Origin: Lunularia cruciata
Lineage: Eukaryota > Streptophyta > Marchantiopsida > Lunulariales > Lunulariaceae
Direction of reading: 5' to 3'
Length of the DNA stretch: 64,000 bases
Assembly: GCA_948567375.1 (NCBI GenBank)
Contig: OX419762.1
Location: forward strand, 873,001 to 937,000
Below the pieces are notes generated by a model that did no database searches, had not been told where the DNA came from, and saw nothing but the letters and a program-made list of their open reading frames with translations. The position numbers and the translations under genes are program-made. Position 1 is the stretch's first letter; the number at the start of each line of letters is the position of its first letter. Shown one piece after another: positions 37,916 through 50,243 of this stretch.

Positions 37916-39394
37916 CTTAGCTCCTCACTATCTTTCTCTTTTCTCTCAATTTTTCTCTTTCTATAACTAATAGAGTATATACATGACTACCACCACATGA
38001 GAGTAATCCACCCTGGGAAACACAGAAGGTTCAAGTTGCTCCAAGATTTATATAGTAACATCAAATCCTAAAGTGCATATTAGTCAAACCATTATGGATA
38101 GTTTATCCATAAGTTGAAAGATTATCTCCATCACTAATCTTGAGAACTAGCTGATGAAGGTGGTAGTTTCTTTGTAGCTATAGAAAATTTATTTCCAAGT
38201 ATCTATCACCAAAAGTCTTCAAAAGTGCTATTACTCCACTACACTCATGTCCTTTTGGAAATCCTTCCACTCCATAAACCTCACATAACTCCTTGGTCTC
38301 AGATCTCCTCCATCCCAATCTTGGTGAAGATGGTCCAACATGCAATCTCAAGTCAAGTTAGCCTTTCCTTTCACTCAATCTCTTGCTCTCAAATGTCAAT
38401 GGATATGAACTTGCCTTGTGTTCCTTCTCTCCACATAAAAAGCACTTAGAATCACTCTTTCTTCCAAGTAGTGTATGTTTTTGGATCCTCTCAACATTCT
38501 TTTCAATTCTATTCTAAACTCTATTTTCCTCAAAATCACCCTTACAATCACCTCAAACCCTTTGAAAACCTTGCATAGCCTTAACTTCCACTCTTGGTGA
38601 CCCTCCATGTTCCCAAGATGAGTTTAAACACTCAAACATGCTTTTGATTGCTCTCACACTCCTCATGCATGAGATCTCACTTCCAAAATTGACCCCTCCT
38701 CACAATGTCACTAAATTCTCTCAATTTCTATGTTATAGTCCTCTGAAATTTTTCACACTTGGATCATAAATCTAGGCATCTTCATCTAAAAAATTTCAGA
38801 TCTTTTCATCTAGCCATTTGGCTTAGGCTTTTCTTTTCATCACACATATTTCAAATTTGGTCTAAAAACCAACCCTCTTCACTTTAAAAACTCATCACTT
38901 CTTGTGAAAAAATGATCTCTCCCTAATTCTTAGACTGGAAGTTAGAATACTAAACACTAAATTTTCTTGGAAAGTTTCAATCATCCAATGAAAAATGAAG
39001 AAATAGCAAACTCTATACAAAATTCTAGAGAGCATGCAATTTGCGAGAATAGTTTACCCTACCACCTTCCAAACATTCTATCTCAATACTTGTAGCAATA
39101 TAATCCAAGCTAACCTTTGTGAAAATTTTAAGTCCAGATCTCAAACTTAAGATTTTGCCCAAAATCAACAAAATCCCCAAAATCTGCAATACACCTCACA
39201 CAATCTCTCCAAATCCTCTCATGTGTATAATATGTACAATATCACCTCAAAAAAATCATAATAATCTATTGGGTATAAAAATGGGTCCAAGTTCTCTAAC
39301 ATTAGTTCAACACTCTACTCCCTTAATATTCTCTTCAATTGAGCTCTCATAGCCTCCTTTTGTTTAATATAGAATTGTACATATTGAGAAACAT
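37916..39394. other. Upstream region of the 37.9-kb gag, no gene recognised
   Basis: Probably 5' leader or LTR of the gag-bearing element, judging by position. I could not find a second copy in this window to fix LTR borders, and see no clear primer-binding site. Confidence 0.35.
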
Positions 39395-39510
39395 GCCAAC
39401 TCACTTTTTGGTTTTATTAAGGAGGCCTTTCTAGAAAACAAGATAATGTACATAAAACATTATCTTGTTTCTAGAAAGGCCTTGTTAATAGAACCAAAAA
39501 GTGAGCTGGC
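39395..39510. repeat. Long near-perfect inverted repeat (hairpin)
   Basis: Arms of about 55 nt (39395-39449 and 39457-39510) around a 7-nt loop ACATAAA pair with only a few mismatches and one bulge. It could be a foldback or MITE-like element, or a precursor of small RNAs. No target duplication is obvious. If transcribed it would fold into a stable stem. Confidence 0.85.
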
Positions 39511-40116
39511 CTGTCTCTCACTCAAGATGAACCTCTGATGGTTATTATGGTTGTGCACCATGGACTATGAAGGCAAGGAATCCAAACTCCATCATACTCC
39601 AATAAGGCTAACACTCCAAAACTCAAACCATTGCTCACTAGAGAACTCAATGAGAGAAAGATAGTTGCAAATAAAAGGATGATGAGTACCTTCTCACCCC
39701 TAGTTTATATACTTGTGAAATAATTATGCACCAAAGTTACTAAGTACTTGAATAACTCAAGTTACTAGGCTAAAACTCAAATAAAATCAAAAGTCTAAAA
39801 GAATACATATACTCATGGGAATAATCTCTTAAGCATGTGGTCTTATTTTGACCCAACCACTAAGTCAGATATTTCTTCATATGGACTATCCTTGGAGTAT
39901 AAAAGAATCCAAAACAAAAAGCTTGTGGGTCTATATATATTCTCAAGTCTTTTTCAAAGCTAAACACTTGGGAATAATACCAAGTCAATACAATAGAATC
40001 CAAAATAATGGTACTAATATTTTTCATTTCCTCTAAATTAAGGTCACCTCTATTTTAGCTATGACTAACTTAGCAAATCATGACTATTATAGAACCATCC
40101 TTTATCTCTATATAAA
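39511..40116. other. No gene recognised
   Basis: Ordinary noncoding DNA between the hairpin and the next solo LTR. Confidence 0.4.
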
Positions 40117-40121
40117 TAAGA

Positions 40122-40856
40122 TGTAATACCAAGAGCTAGCCATATGATCTAGATGTGAAATTTGGTTTGGTAACATCAAGAATGATGTTATACATGATGG
40201 TCAAAATAGATAAGATATAAGTATCACCAAAAGAGTACTTCTACTAATAGGGCAGAAACCAAAATAGACTTGAGAACCTTAGAACCAATAGCTAAACATA
40301 TGATTTAAAGGTGAGAATTGGTTTGGTAACATCTGGAAGGATGTTACACATGATGGACTAAACAGATCAGAAAGAGGTATCACCAAAAGGGGACTTCTAT
40401 TAATAGAGTATGAACCAAAATATGCCTAAAATCTTTTAAGGCAATTTCGGAAGCCTAAACGGATGAATTAGGCCTCAAAAATGTGCAGATTCCCCCCCTA
40501 ATGAAGGAAAAGCTGGTCTTCCCTCCCCCCTACTTTGTCTTGTCGAGAGCTTTCCAATGGTACCTTACGTGATTCTGAGATTCCTATAGGAAGATTCTCT
40601 AAAAGATTCCCTTTGGTCAAAGCTTGTTTGACCAACCAGATAGGACCTAGACCAGACATGTCACCCATCCAAGTAAGTAATCCAAGGGTGGAGCTTGCTG
40701 ACATGTCACCTATCTGTGTCCCTAATCCTATGGTGGAGCTTCCTTGGCGGAGATCCTCTTTGTCTATATAATAAAGAGAAGGTGCTTCCTTGGGGCATTG
40801 ATTGTTTGAGTGTGCAATTTGTGTTTTCTCTCTTCTCTTGTCCTCGGAGTATTACA
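40122..40856 (+). mobile_element. Solo LTR, family 2 (735 bp, TSD TAAGA)
   Basis: TGTAATAC...GTATTACA ends, perfect 5-bp duplications TAAGA (40117-40121 and 40857-40861), TATATAA box near 40765. Homologous to 21312-22061. No internal region. Confidence 0.93.
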
Positions 40857-40974
40857 TAAGATCTCTCAAGTACTTATAAGACCAAACTAAATATCACAAT
40901 AACACATACATGCACAAATAGGTGTTATAGGCCATGGTGAGAAAAGATTGTAGTTAAGTATAATTGAGCTAAGT

Positions 40975-43042
40975 GTGGAGTAATTATATCATTGGTGGTA
41001 GGATGCACATCAATCATTTTGCTGAGTTTGTCAACAAAGACTATGATGGAGTCAAACCTTGAGGTTGTCTTGGGTAATTTACAAACTAGATCCATGCTTA
41101 CTTATTCTCAATGTTGTGTAGGAATAGGGAGGTGGTTAAAGGAGTCCTATGGGAGCTTGATTAGAAGCTTTATTTTGTTGAAATATGAGGCAGCTTTGAA
41201 CATACTTTGTCACATTGTTGTTCATCTTGGGCCAATAGTAATAGCATTTGATTGCATTTAAGGTCTTGTCCATTCCAATGTGACCTACAATGGCAAAATC
41301 ATGACATTCAACTATGATGGTGGTTCTTATGTCCATGGCATCTAGAATCTATCACTTCCTATCATAAAAGGTGAGTCCTTGTGTACTAGTTATTCCTTAA
41401 GATGATTGAGCTCCTACAATATGTGGGTCAAGTTTTGTAGCAACAAGAATCCTTGGCCAGAATTTTAGGTTCATCTTGACCACAACCACCAGATTGTTTT
41501 CCATAGGCATTTGAGTAAATGCATGTGCAAGTTGCTTCTTTCCTTCCACAAATGTGATTTTCATGTTGAGCCATTATCTCCACTCTACCCATCAAATCTA
41601 TTTTCAACATAAATCTTTTTGTATCTCAAGGTAGATTGGAGGTTTGTGGTCTATCTCCACTACAAATGCCTTCTTGCTAAGATAGTGCTTCAAATGATTG
41701 GTTGTAAGGACAATGACCAACTCTCCTTGTTTGGTAGTGTGATAGTTGCATTTTCCAATTGCAACTTTCAAGAGAAATATATAACTATGTGCTATTCATT
41801 ATTCCATTTTTGTTGTAAGATTGCTCCTATTGCAATGCTAGATGCATCCATTTTCAACTTACTTGGACATTTTGGGTCATAGTATTTCAAAATTGGTGCA
41901 TTTAATAATGTATCTTTCAATTCTTGAAAGGTGAATTCTTGTGTAGTTCTCTATATCCACTTCTTTCCCTTGTCAAATAGTGCCATTAGAGGTTGTGTGA
42001 CCTTGGAGAAGTCCTTGAAAAATAAAAAATTTAACCCCATCAAATCCAAGAAACTCTTGAGTTGAGTCTAATTTTCTTGAGCACTCTCTTTTTGAATTAC
42101 CTCTATTTTATTTATTAACACTTGGATACCTTCTACACTTACTCTATACCCCAAGTAGTCTACTTCAAACTTGCCAAACTCACACTCTGAGATTTTGGCA
42201 TACAATTGATTTTATTGCAAAATCTAGAGAACTTCTTGTAGTTGCTGCTTGTGCTCCATCATCATGTTGTAGACTAAGATTTCATCTAAGAAATGATAAC
42301 AAATTTATCCAATTATGGACAAAATTTGTCATTGATCAAACTCATGAAAGTGACTAGTGCGTTGTGAGGCCAAATGGTATCACCAAGTACTCAAAGTAAC
42401 CATACCTTGTTTGAAAGGTAGTTTTATGTACATCTTCCGTCGTAATCCTAATTTGGTTATAAATGCTCCACAGATCAAGTATGGTGAAGTGCTTTGCACC
42501 ATTGAGTTGATCAAATAGGTCATCTATGTAAGGTAATAGATATTTTTTCTTCACTATTTTTTTATTTAGTGTTTGATAGTCAATGCACATGTGTATTGTT
42601 CCTTCTCCTTCACTAACAAGATAAGAACCCCATATAGTGATAAGTTAGGTTGGATAAACCTTTTCTGTAGCATATCCTCAATTTGAGCCTTACAAACCTC
42701 CAACTCATGAGGGTAAATTATTTAGAAAGACATCTTAAAACTAATTGACCACATCTTTCAATTTCTCAAGAATTTTTCCATTGAGTTTTGTATTATGGAC
42801 TTTTCTTATTAGACCTATGAATATCTATCTATCTTATTGATAGATGTTATCCTTATGACATGGAGAGGCAGTTCTTGCCTTTGTGATCTTTAACCCCAAG
42901 GATCTTCCATTGGCTAGTTCTCATTACTATCTCTCTCCAATTGACCATGGGGATGTAATGCTCCATCCATGGTTTGCCTAAGATTGCATCATAATGAGCT
43001 AACCCTATCATTCACCACTCAATTAGTTCTTGATAATCTCCT
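40975..43042 (-). pseudogene. Ty3/gypsy pol (integrase, RNase H, reverse transcriptase), decayed
   Basis: Minus strand. ORF 41136-41336 is the integrase zinc-binding HHCC domain (GHIGMDKTLNAIKCYYYWP; CLIFQQNKA has lost one Cys). The start of the catalytic core (VSMDLVCKLPKTTS-like) lies near 40990-41090 and then breaks off. RNase H remnants span about 41600-42050. ORF 42354-42590 is reverse transcriptase ([10 protein letters not shown]...[30 protein letters not shown]). This is a conventional lineage without methyltransferase or PHD sequence. Frameshifts and stops throughout. Confidence 0.8.
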
Positions 43043-43260
43043 ATAAAGAGTATTATCTTTCTAAGTAACAAGTCAACCCTCTCTATTTGACCATTAAGAA
43101 ACTCTATTTCATCATTCTCATCCTTCTTCAGTTCCATCATGTAATACCAAGAGCTAGACATATGATTTAGAGGTTAAATTTGGTTTTTAAACATCTAGAA
43201 AGATGATATACATGATTGACTAAATAGATCAAATAGAGGTATCACCAAAAGAGTACTTCC
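43043..43260 (+). repeat. Duplicated segment ending in a truncated family 2 LTR
   Basis: 43043-43137 is nearly repeated at 44393-44468 plus 44897-44919, and both are followed by a family 2 LTR start (TGTAATACC at 43138 and 44920). The first LTR is cut at about 43260. This is a local duplication of old element plus LTR, not a target-site duplication. Confidence 0.7.
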
Positions 43261-44392
43261 AAACGACCTATAGTGACTTTGGCTCAATCCTTTGCTACGT
43301 TGCACCAGAGATTTTTGATTCCACCATGATAGAGAGTTTTGATTGATCTCTAATAAATCTTGTTAGTTCATATGTTTTACTCATCCTCTCCCTTTCTGAA
43401 CCTATTCCGTTCTTCTTTATTTCAACGGAGTTAAAAGTAGGTGAACCCTTCTTAAAAGTGAAGAGTGACCCTTTTGATGCCATCTTAAATGACATGTCTT
43501 TGTTTATGTTTTGGATTAGAACAAACTACCATGATTTGTGCTCTACGACAAACTAATCTAAAATGTTCACAAATTTAGGTTGAAAAAGATGCAGAATACT
43601 AACGTAAAAGCACCACGTCCTCAAGTAATATAAGTCTATCATTTAGCCCTAAATAGGCAAATTTCCAAGGGCTCATATGATGCTCTTAACGTTAAATTTT
43701 GGGATGTGAATCTATGCCCATGTAGGTCTTTTAACTCCAATTTTCACAACATAGAATACTTTATATCTGTTTTGTTTCTGTATGTTTCTATCTTCACTCT
43801 ACTTTACATAGCTCTCTAGTTGTAGTTCAAGTTTGATCTTTGATCATTTCAATCCGTTTACATTCTAGTAACAAGATATACCAGAAAAATCTGTGCAGTT
43901 TTTGAGTCCACTGTCGGACCTACTCATTTGTTTTCTTTCCTTGGGCTTGATCTATTATATTATTTTATTTTGACACTTCTTCAAATCAAATACTGAAACT
44001 TTTATAATGACTCAAAGTAATTTTTATCCACTAAGTTTAACAGTTTGTATCTGTTTGAATCTAGAAAGAGTATTTAAGTTAATATGAAATACCCTCTTTG
44101 TAATTCAAATACAAAAGTTGAAAAAATGAGAATAATTTGTGCTTTTTATTGTTTCTAAGTTACACAATCTCCGTACGTATGGTAGACACATGCACAACTA
44201 ACACAGTACCAAGTGGTGCTTTTCTTCGGTCCTTAGAGCATTTGTAGAAATCCAAGAGTTTCACCTATAATTTTCTTTAGTGCTACTCATTTGACTGGAC
44301 ATCAATTAGAAAAAGGTTAATTTTCTTTCAGAAGATTTACTTTCCTCAATAGGGAATGTGGAATCTAATGACAGTAAAAGAAAATAACTTTT
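43261..44392. other. Sequence between the duplicated segments, unassigned
   Basis: A minus-strand frame at 43295-43495 (66 aa, Lys/Ser-rich) is open but unrecognised. The rest shows no coding signal. It may be an inserted element or the spacer of the duplication. Confidence 0.3.
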
Positions 44393-44469
44393 GGAGAGTG
44401 TTATCCTTCTAAGTAACGAGTCAACACTCTCTGTTTGACCATTAAGAAACTCTATTTCATCATTCTCAT

Positions 44470-44896
44470 TCTAAAAGACCAAATCCGAGGAGAGAAATAG
44501 GAGAATGGAAACTCACATTGGGACACTTGAATGAGGGAAAACTCCGAATGCCTAGCATGAGCTTTGGCTTTGGTATTTATGGGTAGCATACAAGGCCCTT
44601 GAGAAGCTTCTCAAGAAGCTTCCTCAAGCCGCTTTCTTAGAGTGCAAGCTAAGTTAACTAGGAAGCTTTCTCAAGAAGCTTCCTTCTAAAAGCCGCCTAC
44701 TTGGCGTGCAAGCTAAGCTAGTTGGAAGCTTCTAGAAGCTTCCTTCCAGAAGCTACTTACTTAAGGTGCAAGCTAAGCTAACCGGGAAGCTTCCCAAGAA
44801 GCTTCCTAGATACTTCAAGAATATTCTAGGCTACTTTGTCTTATGTGCTACTTTGTAAGCCCGACTAACTTCATCGCTGAACTCCATATTGTTACA
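44470..44896 (-). mobile_element. Putative solo LTR with heat-shock-element array (TSD CTCAT)
   Basis: A 427-bp insertion flanked by perfect 5-bp duplications CTCAT (44465-44469 and 44897-44901); the uninterrupted sequence is visible in the duplicate at 43043-43137. On the minus strand it starts TGTAACA; the other end (TTTTAGA) has no CA, so an LTR identity is inferred, not proven. It contains four tandem ~61-bp units with heat-shock elements and a TATA-like box. Confidence 0.65.
44572..44826 (-). promoter_or_regulatory. Heat-shock-element array with TATA-like box
   Basis: Perfect HSE patterns: TTCaaGAAtaTTC at 44814-44826 and GAAgcTTCtaGAAgcTTC at 44725-44742, continued by TTCcaGAA to 44751. 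Similar GAAGCTTC clusters are at 44602-44623, 44662-44684 and 44785-44806. On the minus strand the array is followed after about 22 bp by ATAAATACC (44580-44572), a plausible TATA box. HSF-driven LTR promoters are known from heat-activated plant retrotransposons. Confidence 0.7.
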
Positions 44897-44919
44897 CTCA
44901 TCCTTCTCCAATTCAATCA

Positions 44920-45655
44920 TGTAATACCAAGAGCTAAACATACGATCTAGCAGCTAAATTTGGTTTGGTAACATCTAGAAAGATGATATACATGATTGAC
45001 TAAATAGATCAAATAGAGGTATCACCAAAAGAGTACTTCTACTAATAGTGCAGAAACAAAAACAAACTTGAAAACCTTAGAACCAGTAGCTAGACATATG
45101 ATTTAGAAGTGAAATTTCTTCTGGTAACACATGGAAAAATGTCATACATGATGGACTAAATAGATCAGAAGGAGGTATCATCAAAAAGTTACTTCTACTA
45201 ATAGGGAAAAAACCAAAATATGCCTAAAATCTTTAGTGTAATTTTGAGAGCCCAAACAGATGAATTGGGCCTCAAAAATGTGCAAATTACCCCCCATAAG
45301 AGAAAAACTAGCCTTCTGTCCTCCCTATTTGTCTCATCAAGAGCTTTCCAATGGTACTTCATCCATACAATTTGGAAATTCCTACAAGAAGATTCCTTAT
45401 AGATTTCCTCTGGTCAACATTAGTTTGACCAACTAGATAGGACTAGATCCAACATGTCATCCATGCATGCATCTAATCTGAGGATGGAGGTCAATGAAAT
45501 GTCACAATTCTGTATATCTAATCCAAGGGTTATGCTTCCATTGAGTTTTCTACTTTTCTATATAATAAAACCAAGGTGCTCCTTTGGGGCATTGGAGTTT
45601 GAGTGTGAAACTTATGTTTTCTCTTTTGTGTTTCTTTACTATCCTTGGATATTAT
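44920..45655 (+). mobile_element. Solo LTR, family 2
   Basis: Starts TGTAATACC and ends in ATATTAT (the family end GTATTACA mutated). Flanks are AATCA (44915-44919) and AATCC (45656-45660), an imperfect 5-bp duplication. TATATAA near 45559. It sits inside the minus-strand Ty3/gypsy whose pol is at 40975-43042 and gag/protease at 45661-46140. Confidence 0.8.
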
Positions 45656-45660
45656 AATCC

Positions 45661-46223
45661 CCAACCTTATTGTAATAGAGTGAGACAAGAAATTCTCTAT
45701 TGCTCCAAGGTCTATCAATACTCTCACATGATTATTTTTTAGGACTCCATTTACAATAATTAGTTGTGCATTTGTCTTCCTCCATCTTTGCACACTCATC
45801 CTCTTCTTCTCCTAGCTTTTACTCCATTGAGTCAGTAAGGCTACAAGATACATTTACTAGCAATCTTTATTTTACAATATGATTTCAACATCCTCCTCTT
45901 CAATTTATCTCTCTATGTTGTTCAAAGGTTGCATGTATGGAGGTCAAGGGCCTATAGGAAGACAAGCATAACAATTGATGGCTATGTGCCCAACTCAGCC
46001 ACAATTGTAAAAACATCATTGTTTTGCTTGAGCCCTTCTCCTCATGGGACTCCATTTCTCCTTTCTTTGACCTATTCCCATTCTCCTTAAAGTGGTCGTG
46101 CTCCTCGATCTTGGAACTAAATGTTGCCATGTAAGAATTCTATAGGAATTTTTCCACCAAAGTGTGGCATTTTAGCTTGCTAGTGTTGAGTCAAGACTTA
46201 CCCTTCACCTCCTCCAAGTGCAT
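45661..46223 (-). pseudogene. Gag zinc-knuckle region and aspartic protease of the minus-strand Ty3/gypsy
   Basis: ORF 45530-45799 encodes VLIDLGAIENFLSH, a retropepsin core with D-L-G replacing D-S/T-G, hence inactive. Near 45970-46020 a worn CCHC knuckle (NCG-VGHIAINC) is readable with a stop inside. Order and strand match the pol at 40975-43042, split from it by the LTR insertions. Confidence 0.65.
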
Positions 46224-47581
46224 TGTCACGCCATTTGTAGTGTTGCATCTAGATTGCTCGGACTCTAGAGTTGCAGTGATAGTAGTTAGAGTTATTTTAG
46301 TAGTTTCTCAAAGACTACATTCCAACGGTCAGATTTTGTGTTCAAGGTACTGACTTCACGGTGGAGCCCATCGTCACTTTGCACCGTTCGCACCGTCAAG
46401 TGTGCCATCAGCAAGACCGATAGGGTTTTAGATCTAGCTCAAGTCCAAGGGGTATACTTTCAAAGTGCAGCTCCAGAGCGCTCACTTCTTTGATGTTGAG
46501 CCTTTGAGTTCTTGGCTATGGTGGATAGAGGCCGGTAAGTGTCACCTGGATTCTCTTAGCTAGAGTGGGTGTGGCTTGATTGTAATTAGTGCCCAGCTGT
46601 TGGTAGTTTATAGAGTGACAGATCAAGTATTGATCCAAGTTGAGTGGATTCAAAAGTTGTAAACAATCTGATTACATCAAAGAAGTGAAATCATGGGGGA
46701 AATTAAGTGCAAGAACTTTGAGTGTTGGTGGTATCTCCAAGCTTGGTGGATCGTTGGTAGCTCGATTGAAGTTCAATTTTTCCCTAATGTGCAGAAGTTT
46801 GTTGCTTGATGGAGATTTGGCAGTAAGGCAGACGGTGTGCGGAAGTGCTGGCCAATTTTTGAGCATAAAAGGAGCAAATTTCAAGCAATGGTTGTAATTT
46901 TGAGCTTAAAAGGTGAAGGTAAGACCAATTTGTTGTGATTTGGGCTTTGAAAGTCAAATTGAAGGTGGAGTTGGGAAGCTATTCTCATGAATTTGTGATT
47001 TGGAAAAACACGTGTTTTCAATTTGGCTCGAGTGAAGAGTTAGCAAGGGATTTGGCGGTCAGCCAACTTTAGGGTTTATGTCAGATTTGCCTAGATTTGG
47101 AGGAGTTTTGCTGTTTGGCCATATTTGGAGGAGTTTCACTAGTTTGGAGGACTTTTGCAAGTTTGAAGGACTTTTGCCAAATTTTGGAAGAGGTTCGAAG
47201 TGGCAAGAAGAAAGGCCTCATTTGGCTGAATTTTGGCACTTAGAGGCTTCAAGCTGTGGGCGATGAGAGGCTACAAAGTCCTAGAAGGGCTAGCAAGCTA
47301 GCTTGCTGGCGTGAGGCTAGCTAGTTTAGAGTAGATCTTGGTCATTGGTTGACAAAATCTGCCTTTCCTGCTAGATTGTGCACAATAGGTTTTGACCTCT
47401 AGATCTCTTGTTCCTAGATTGCTGCCCTAGCTAACTGGTCCACCCTCACTTGTTGTCCCAGTGACTGTGCCATTGTTATCTAAACACTTGTAGCTTTGGC
47501 TATGAGAGGCAGTCTGATCCCATTCTTGGTGATCTTGGTAGCTTAGGACTTAGATATGAACTTCTCTTATGTCAAATGCCA
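46224..47581 (+). repeat. 5' LTR-like segment of copy 4 (1358 bp)
   Basis: Begins TGTCACGCC and ends 2 nt before a primer-binding site. Homologous in inverse orientation to 17920-19623 of copy 1. Contains one copy of the unit that is triplicated in copy 1. Lacks module A. Confidence 0.65.
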
Positions 47582-47583
47582 AA

Positions 47584-47596
47584 TGGTAGCAGAGTC
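47584..47596 (+). other. Primer-binding site (initiator tRNA-Met type)
   Basis: TGGTAGCAGAGTC differs little from the usual plant iMet site TGGTATCAGAGCC and lies immediately downstream of the LTR. Confidence 0.75.
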
Positions 47597-47599
47597 AGT

Positions 47600-49420
47600 C
47601 TCATGTTGTTTTATGAGATGGAGGGTTTTTGTCTAGATTTCTTGTGAATGGACCCCCTCTATTCTTTGCTTCTTGTTTGTGCACCACATTTGTGTGAGGT
47701 GCCTTGACTTTTGAGAGTTGGTGCTTTGGTGTGTTCTCGGTAGTGAGGCTGGGATGATAACCAGTCAGACTATCTTTGTTTCTCTCCAATGAGGCAGGAA
47801 GTGATGACCTATAGACCATGAGAGTGCATGTTGTGATGGTAGGTTATAGGTTGCCCTTTCCCCTAGTGTAGTTATCTTGGTTAGAGTTACATTAGTGGGT
47901 GGTGCTTAGTTGGTATCGGCACTTGGTGGTGTTTGCACTTGGTGGGGTACTTGAGGTTGTAGTTTGTGGTTCCGGTTTGCTGTTGCAGTTTGCGGTTGCG
48001 GTTACTTTGTCACGATGGAGTTCTTCGGGGATTCCAAAGGAGATAGCCCTGTAGTATGCAATGGGTTTACTGGGAGTGGTACTCAAGTATAAGCTTGTAT
48101 CTCAAGTCTCAATGAGGAAGGAGATTGACTCTAAGTTGGAGTTTGACATAGGAGTTGATTCAGTTGAGAGTGCACTTGGTGTGTCTGCACCATTGTTGTG
48201 GGACATGGACGAGATTAATGGGGCCTCCAAAGGTCCTAGGCGTTACTCTGGTACAGTGGGTACCATTGAGTTGGATGACTTCATCCAAGAGTTTGATAGT
48301 TGGTGTGATCTGCAACAGATGCGGAACCGGACTCTGTTTACACCCTTCATGGCATGAAAGGGGTTGTTTCAGTATCTAGAGGGTCCACGGATGGATGACT
48401 ACCATGAGTTTAGGAGAGCTCATTTGGAGGAGATCAAGTTATGGAGATAGTATTGGTCTCCAAACTATGTCTCTATCACTTCAAGTTCAGTGGCCAAGAG
48501 TAGATTGGTTGTACCTACGAGTTCTAGCGCGAGTATGTGGTGGTGGAGCTAGTGGAGGTGCACTAGTTGGAGATAGTGTTACTGCGAGTGGAGGTACTAC
48601 TACAAGAGATGATGGTACCGAGGTTTAACCCCATGGTGGGGTTCTTCTTGTGTTTGAGGCAGAACTACCAGGGAGTGTGGATTGACAAGCTGAGGAGCTT
48701 GCAAGAGTTCCAATGAAAGGCTAGAGAGAGCCTATGCAAGGCATAAACTTGCATGAGGCGGCTGATCAATTTCACTCAAAGAGTTACTAAGGCCTTTGTA
48801 GTCCAGTTTTGGTATGGAATACTGGACAAGGAGTTGCGACGTAGAGTTTGTGATGCTACATTGTTATAGGCTACTTTGCCTACTTTGGCAGTGGTCTTTG
48901 GTTTGGCTGAGTGTATTGAGCTCAACATGGTGGAGGAGAGAGTGGTGACATCTGGATTTGGTAGGGAGACCTCATCCACAATTGTTACTTCTTCTAGAGT
49001 GCAATAGAGTGCACCACGTCCAGTTGGTTTTTGAGGACAGGGTGGACAGCCTAGATCCTATGGCGCAAATGGAGGGCCTAGTGGAGTTAGACCCTTACAT
49101 TCATTTTTGGGTCAGAAATAGCTAGTGAGTAGTGGTGTTGCTTGTTGGACTTGTGGTGGACCTCACCATCAGAGAGAGTGTATTTAGGGCAGTGGACTTG
49201 ATACCTTGGATGTATCATAGCCAACACGGAGGCAGTGTGAACATTGCTACAGATTTGGTCATTGTAGTGACCAATGTTTTGACCTACACCCAAAGTTACA
49301 GAGTGGTAGGGCTACTATGGTAGGTAGTAAAGGAGTTCCATGTCATGGAGGATGAGGTGGTAGAGGTGGTGATAGAGGATCTACACCTAGTAGGGGTGCA
49401 ATACCTGCTATTACTTTTGA
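47600..49420 (+). pseudogene. Gag capsid and zinc knuckles, copy 4
   Basis: ORF 48061-48357 and its continuation carry the capsid region (DMDEINGASKGPRRYSGTV, LDDFIQEFDSWCDLQQ), followed by INFTQRV- and LAECIELN-type text to about 48960. Two zinc knuckles lie at about 49135-49275: CWTCGGPHHQREC and, in another frame, CEHCYRFGHCSDQC, a perfect C-x2-C-x4-H-x4-C. Frame changes between them show indels. Gag packages the RNA and forms the particle. Confidence 0.8.
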
Positions 49421-50243
49421 TACAACTATGGCTTCTTGGATTGAGCAGTTGAAACAGAGATTGGCTAGTATGGCCATTGCTCAAAGGAGATCAGATTTGG
49501 GTGCGGAGGCTTCCACCTCATATGCTGGTGATAAAGATGCTTTGGACTTCATGTGCGGAGTAGCACAGGTAGATGCATCTATAGCAGTGACTAGGAGTGC
49601 AATACGTGCTCGAGAGCCTAGAGGAGCATCACTGGAGTTGGACCTATAGAGAGGAGAAGTTGGGAGACATGCCAGACTTCCCCAGTCTTTCATGCTTTTT
49701 GAGGCATTACAGACAATATCCATGGTTCTTAGACGTCCCAGTGTAGGTGTTGATGGAGTGCATGATAGACTACTTGCTAGTCAGCCACCTACTACTACAC
49801 AGTCTGAGTCTAGCATGATGTTGGGGGCGGTTCAGCTGATTATGTGGCATCCCTTGTTTTGGGCCAATGATATGTTTACATTGGGAGTTGACCCAGCCCC
49901 AGTGTTCTGGTTGGCTGCTACATTGTGTGAGAGTAGGGATGATGCGGTTCCTACTACTAGAGTAGAGGTGATTGGTAGTGGAGCTGACTTGGTTGAGGAG
50001 CATGAGATCCATTCAGTGACCAATGGTTTAGGGCAGGCAACAACGGCTAGACTGGAGGAGTTGCCAGCTAGACCGGCCTTTGAGAGAGCGCGGTTCACAC
50101 CTGGTGTTGTCCTATTGGATAACCAAAGGGGGATTTTCCGTTCGGTGGGACCTTTAGGGAAGGTTTATATACCACAAAGAGTCTTGTTAGACTCTGGTGC
50201 GCAACCCCTTATGTTGGAGAAAGCTGAAGTTGTTGGTCTGGAG
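49421..50243 (+). pseudogene. Gag C-terminus and aspartic protease start, copy 4
   Basis: ORF 49692-50321 ends the gag region and enters the protease: RVLLDSGAQPLML at about 50179-50215 keeps the D-S-G core. The element's own sequence stops at 50243 (after GGTCTGGAG), where it meets the terminal module of copy 3; the remaining codons of the ORF are read into copy 3's LTR. Compared with copy 1, the next expected residues would continue the protease, so the break is inside the domain. Confidence 0.75.

Noticed and set aside
43043-43137. Target-site duplication of an element at 43261-44392
   Set aside because: The repeated segment is far too long for a TSD and includes part of an LTR; a local duplication is more likely.
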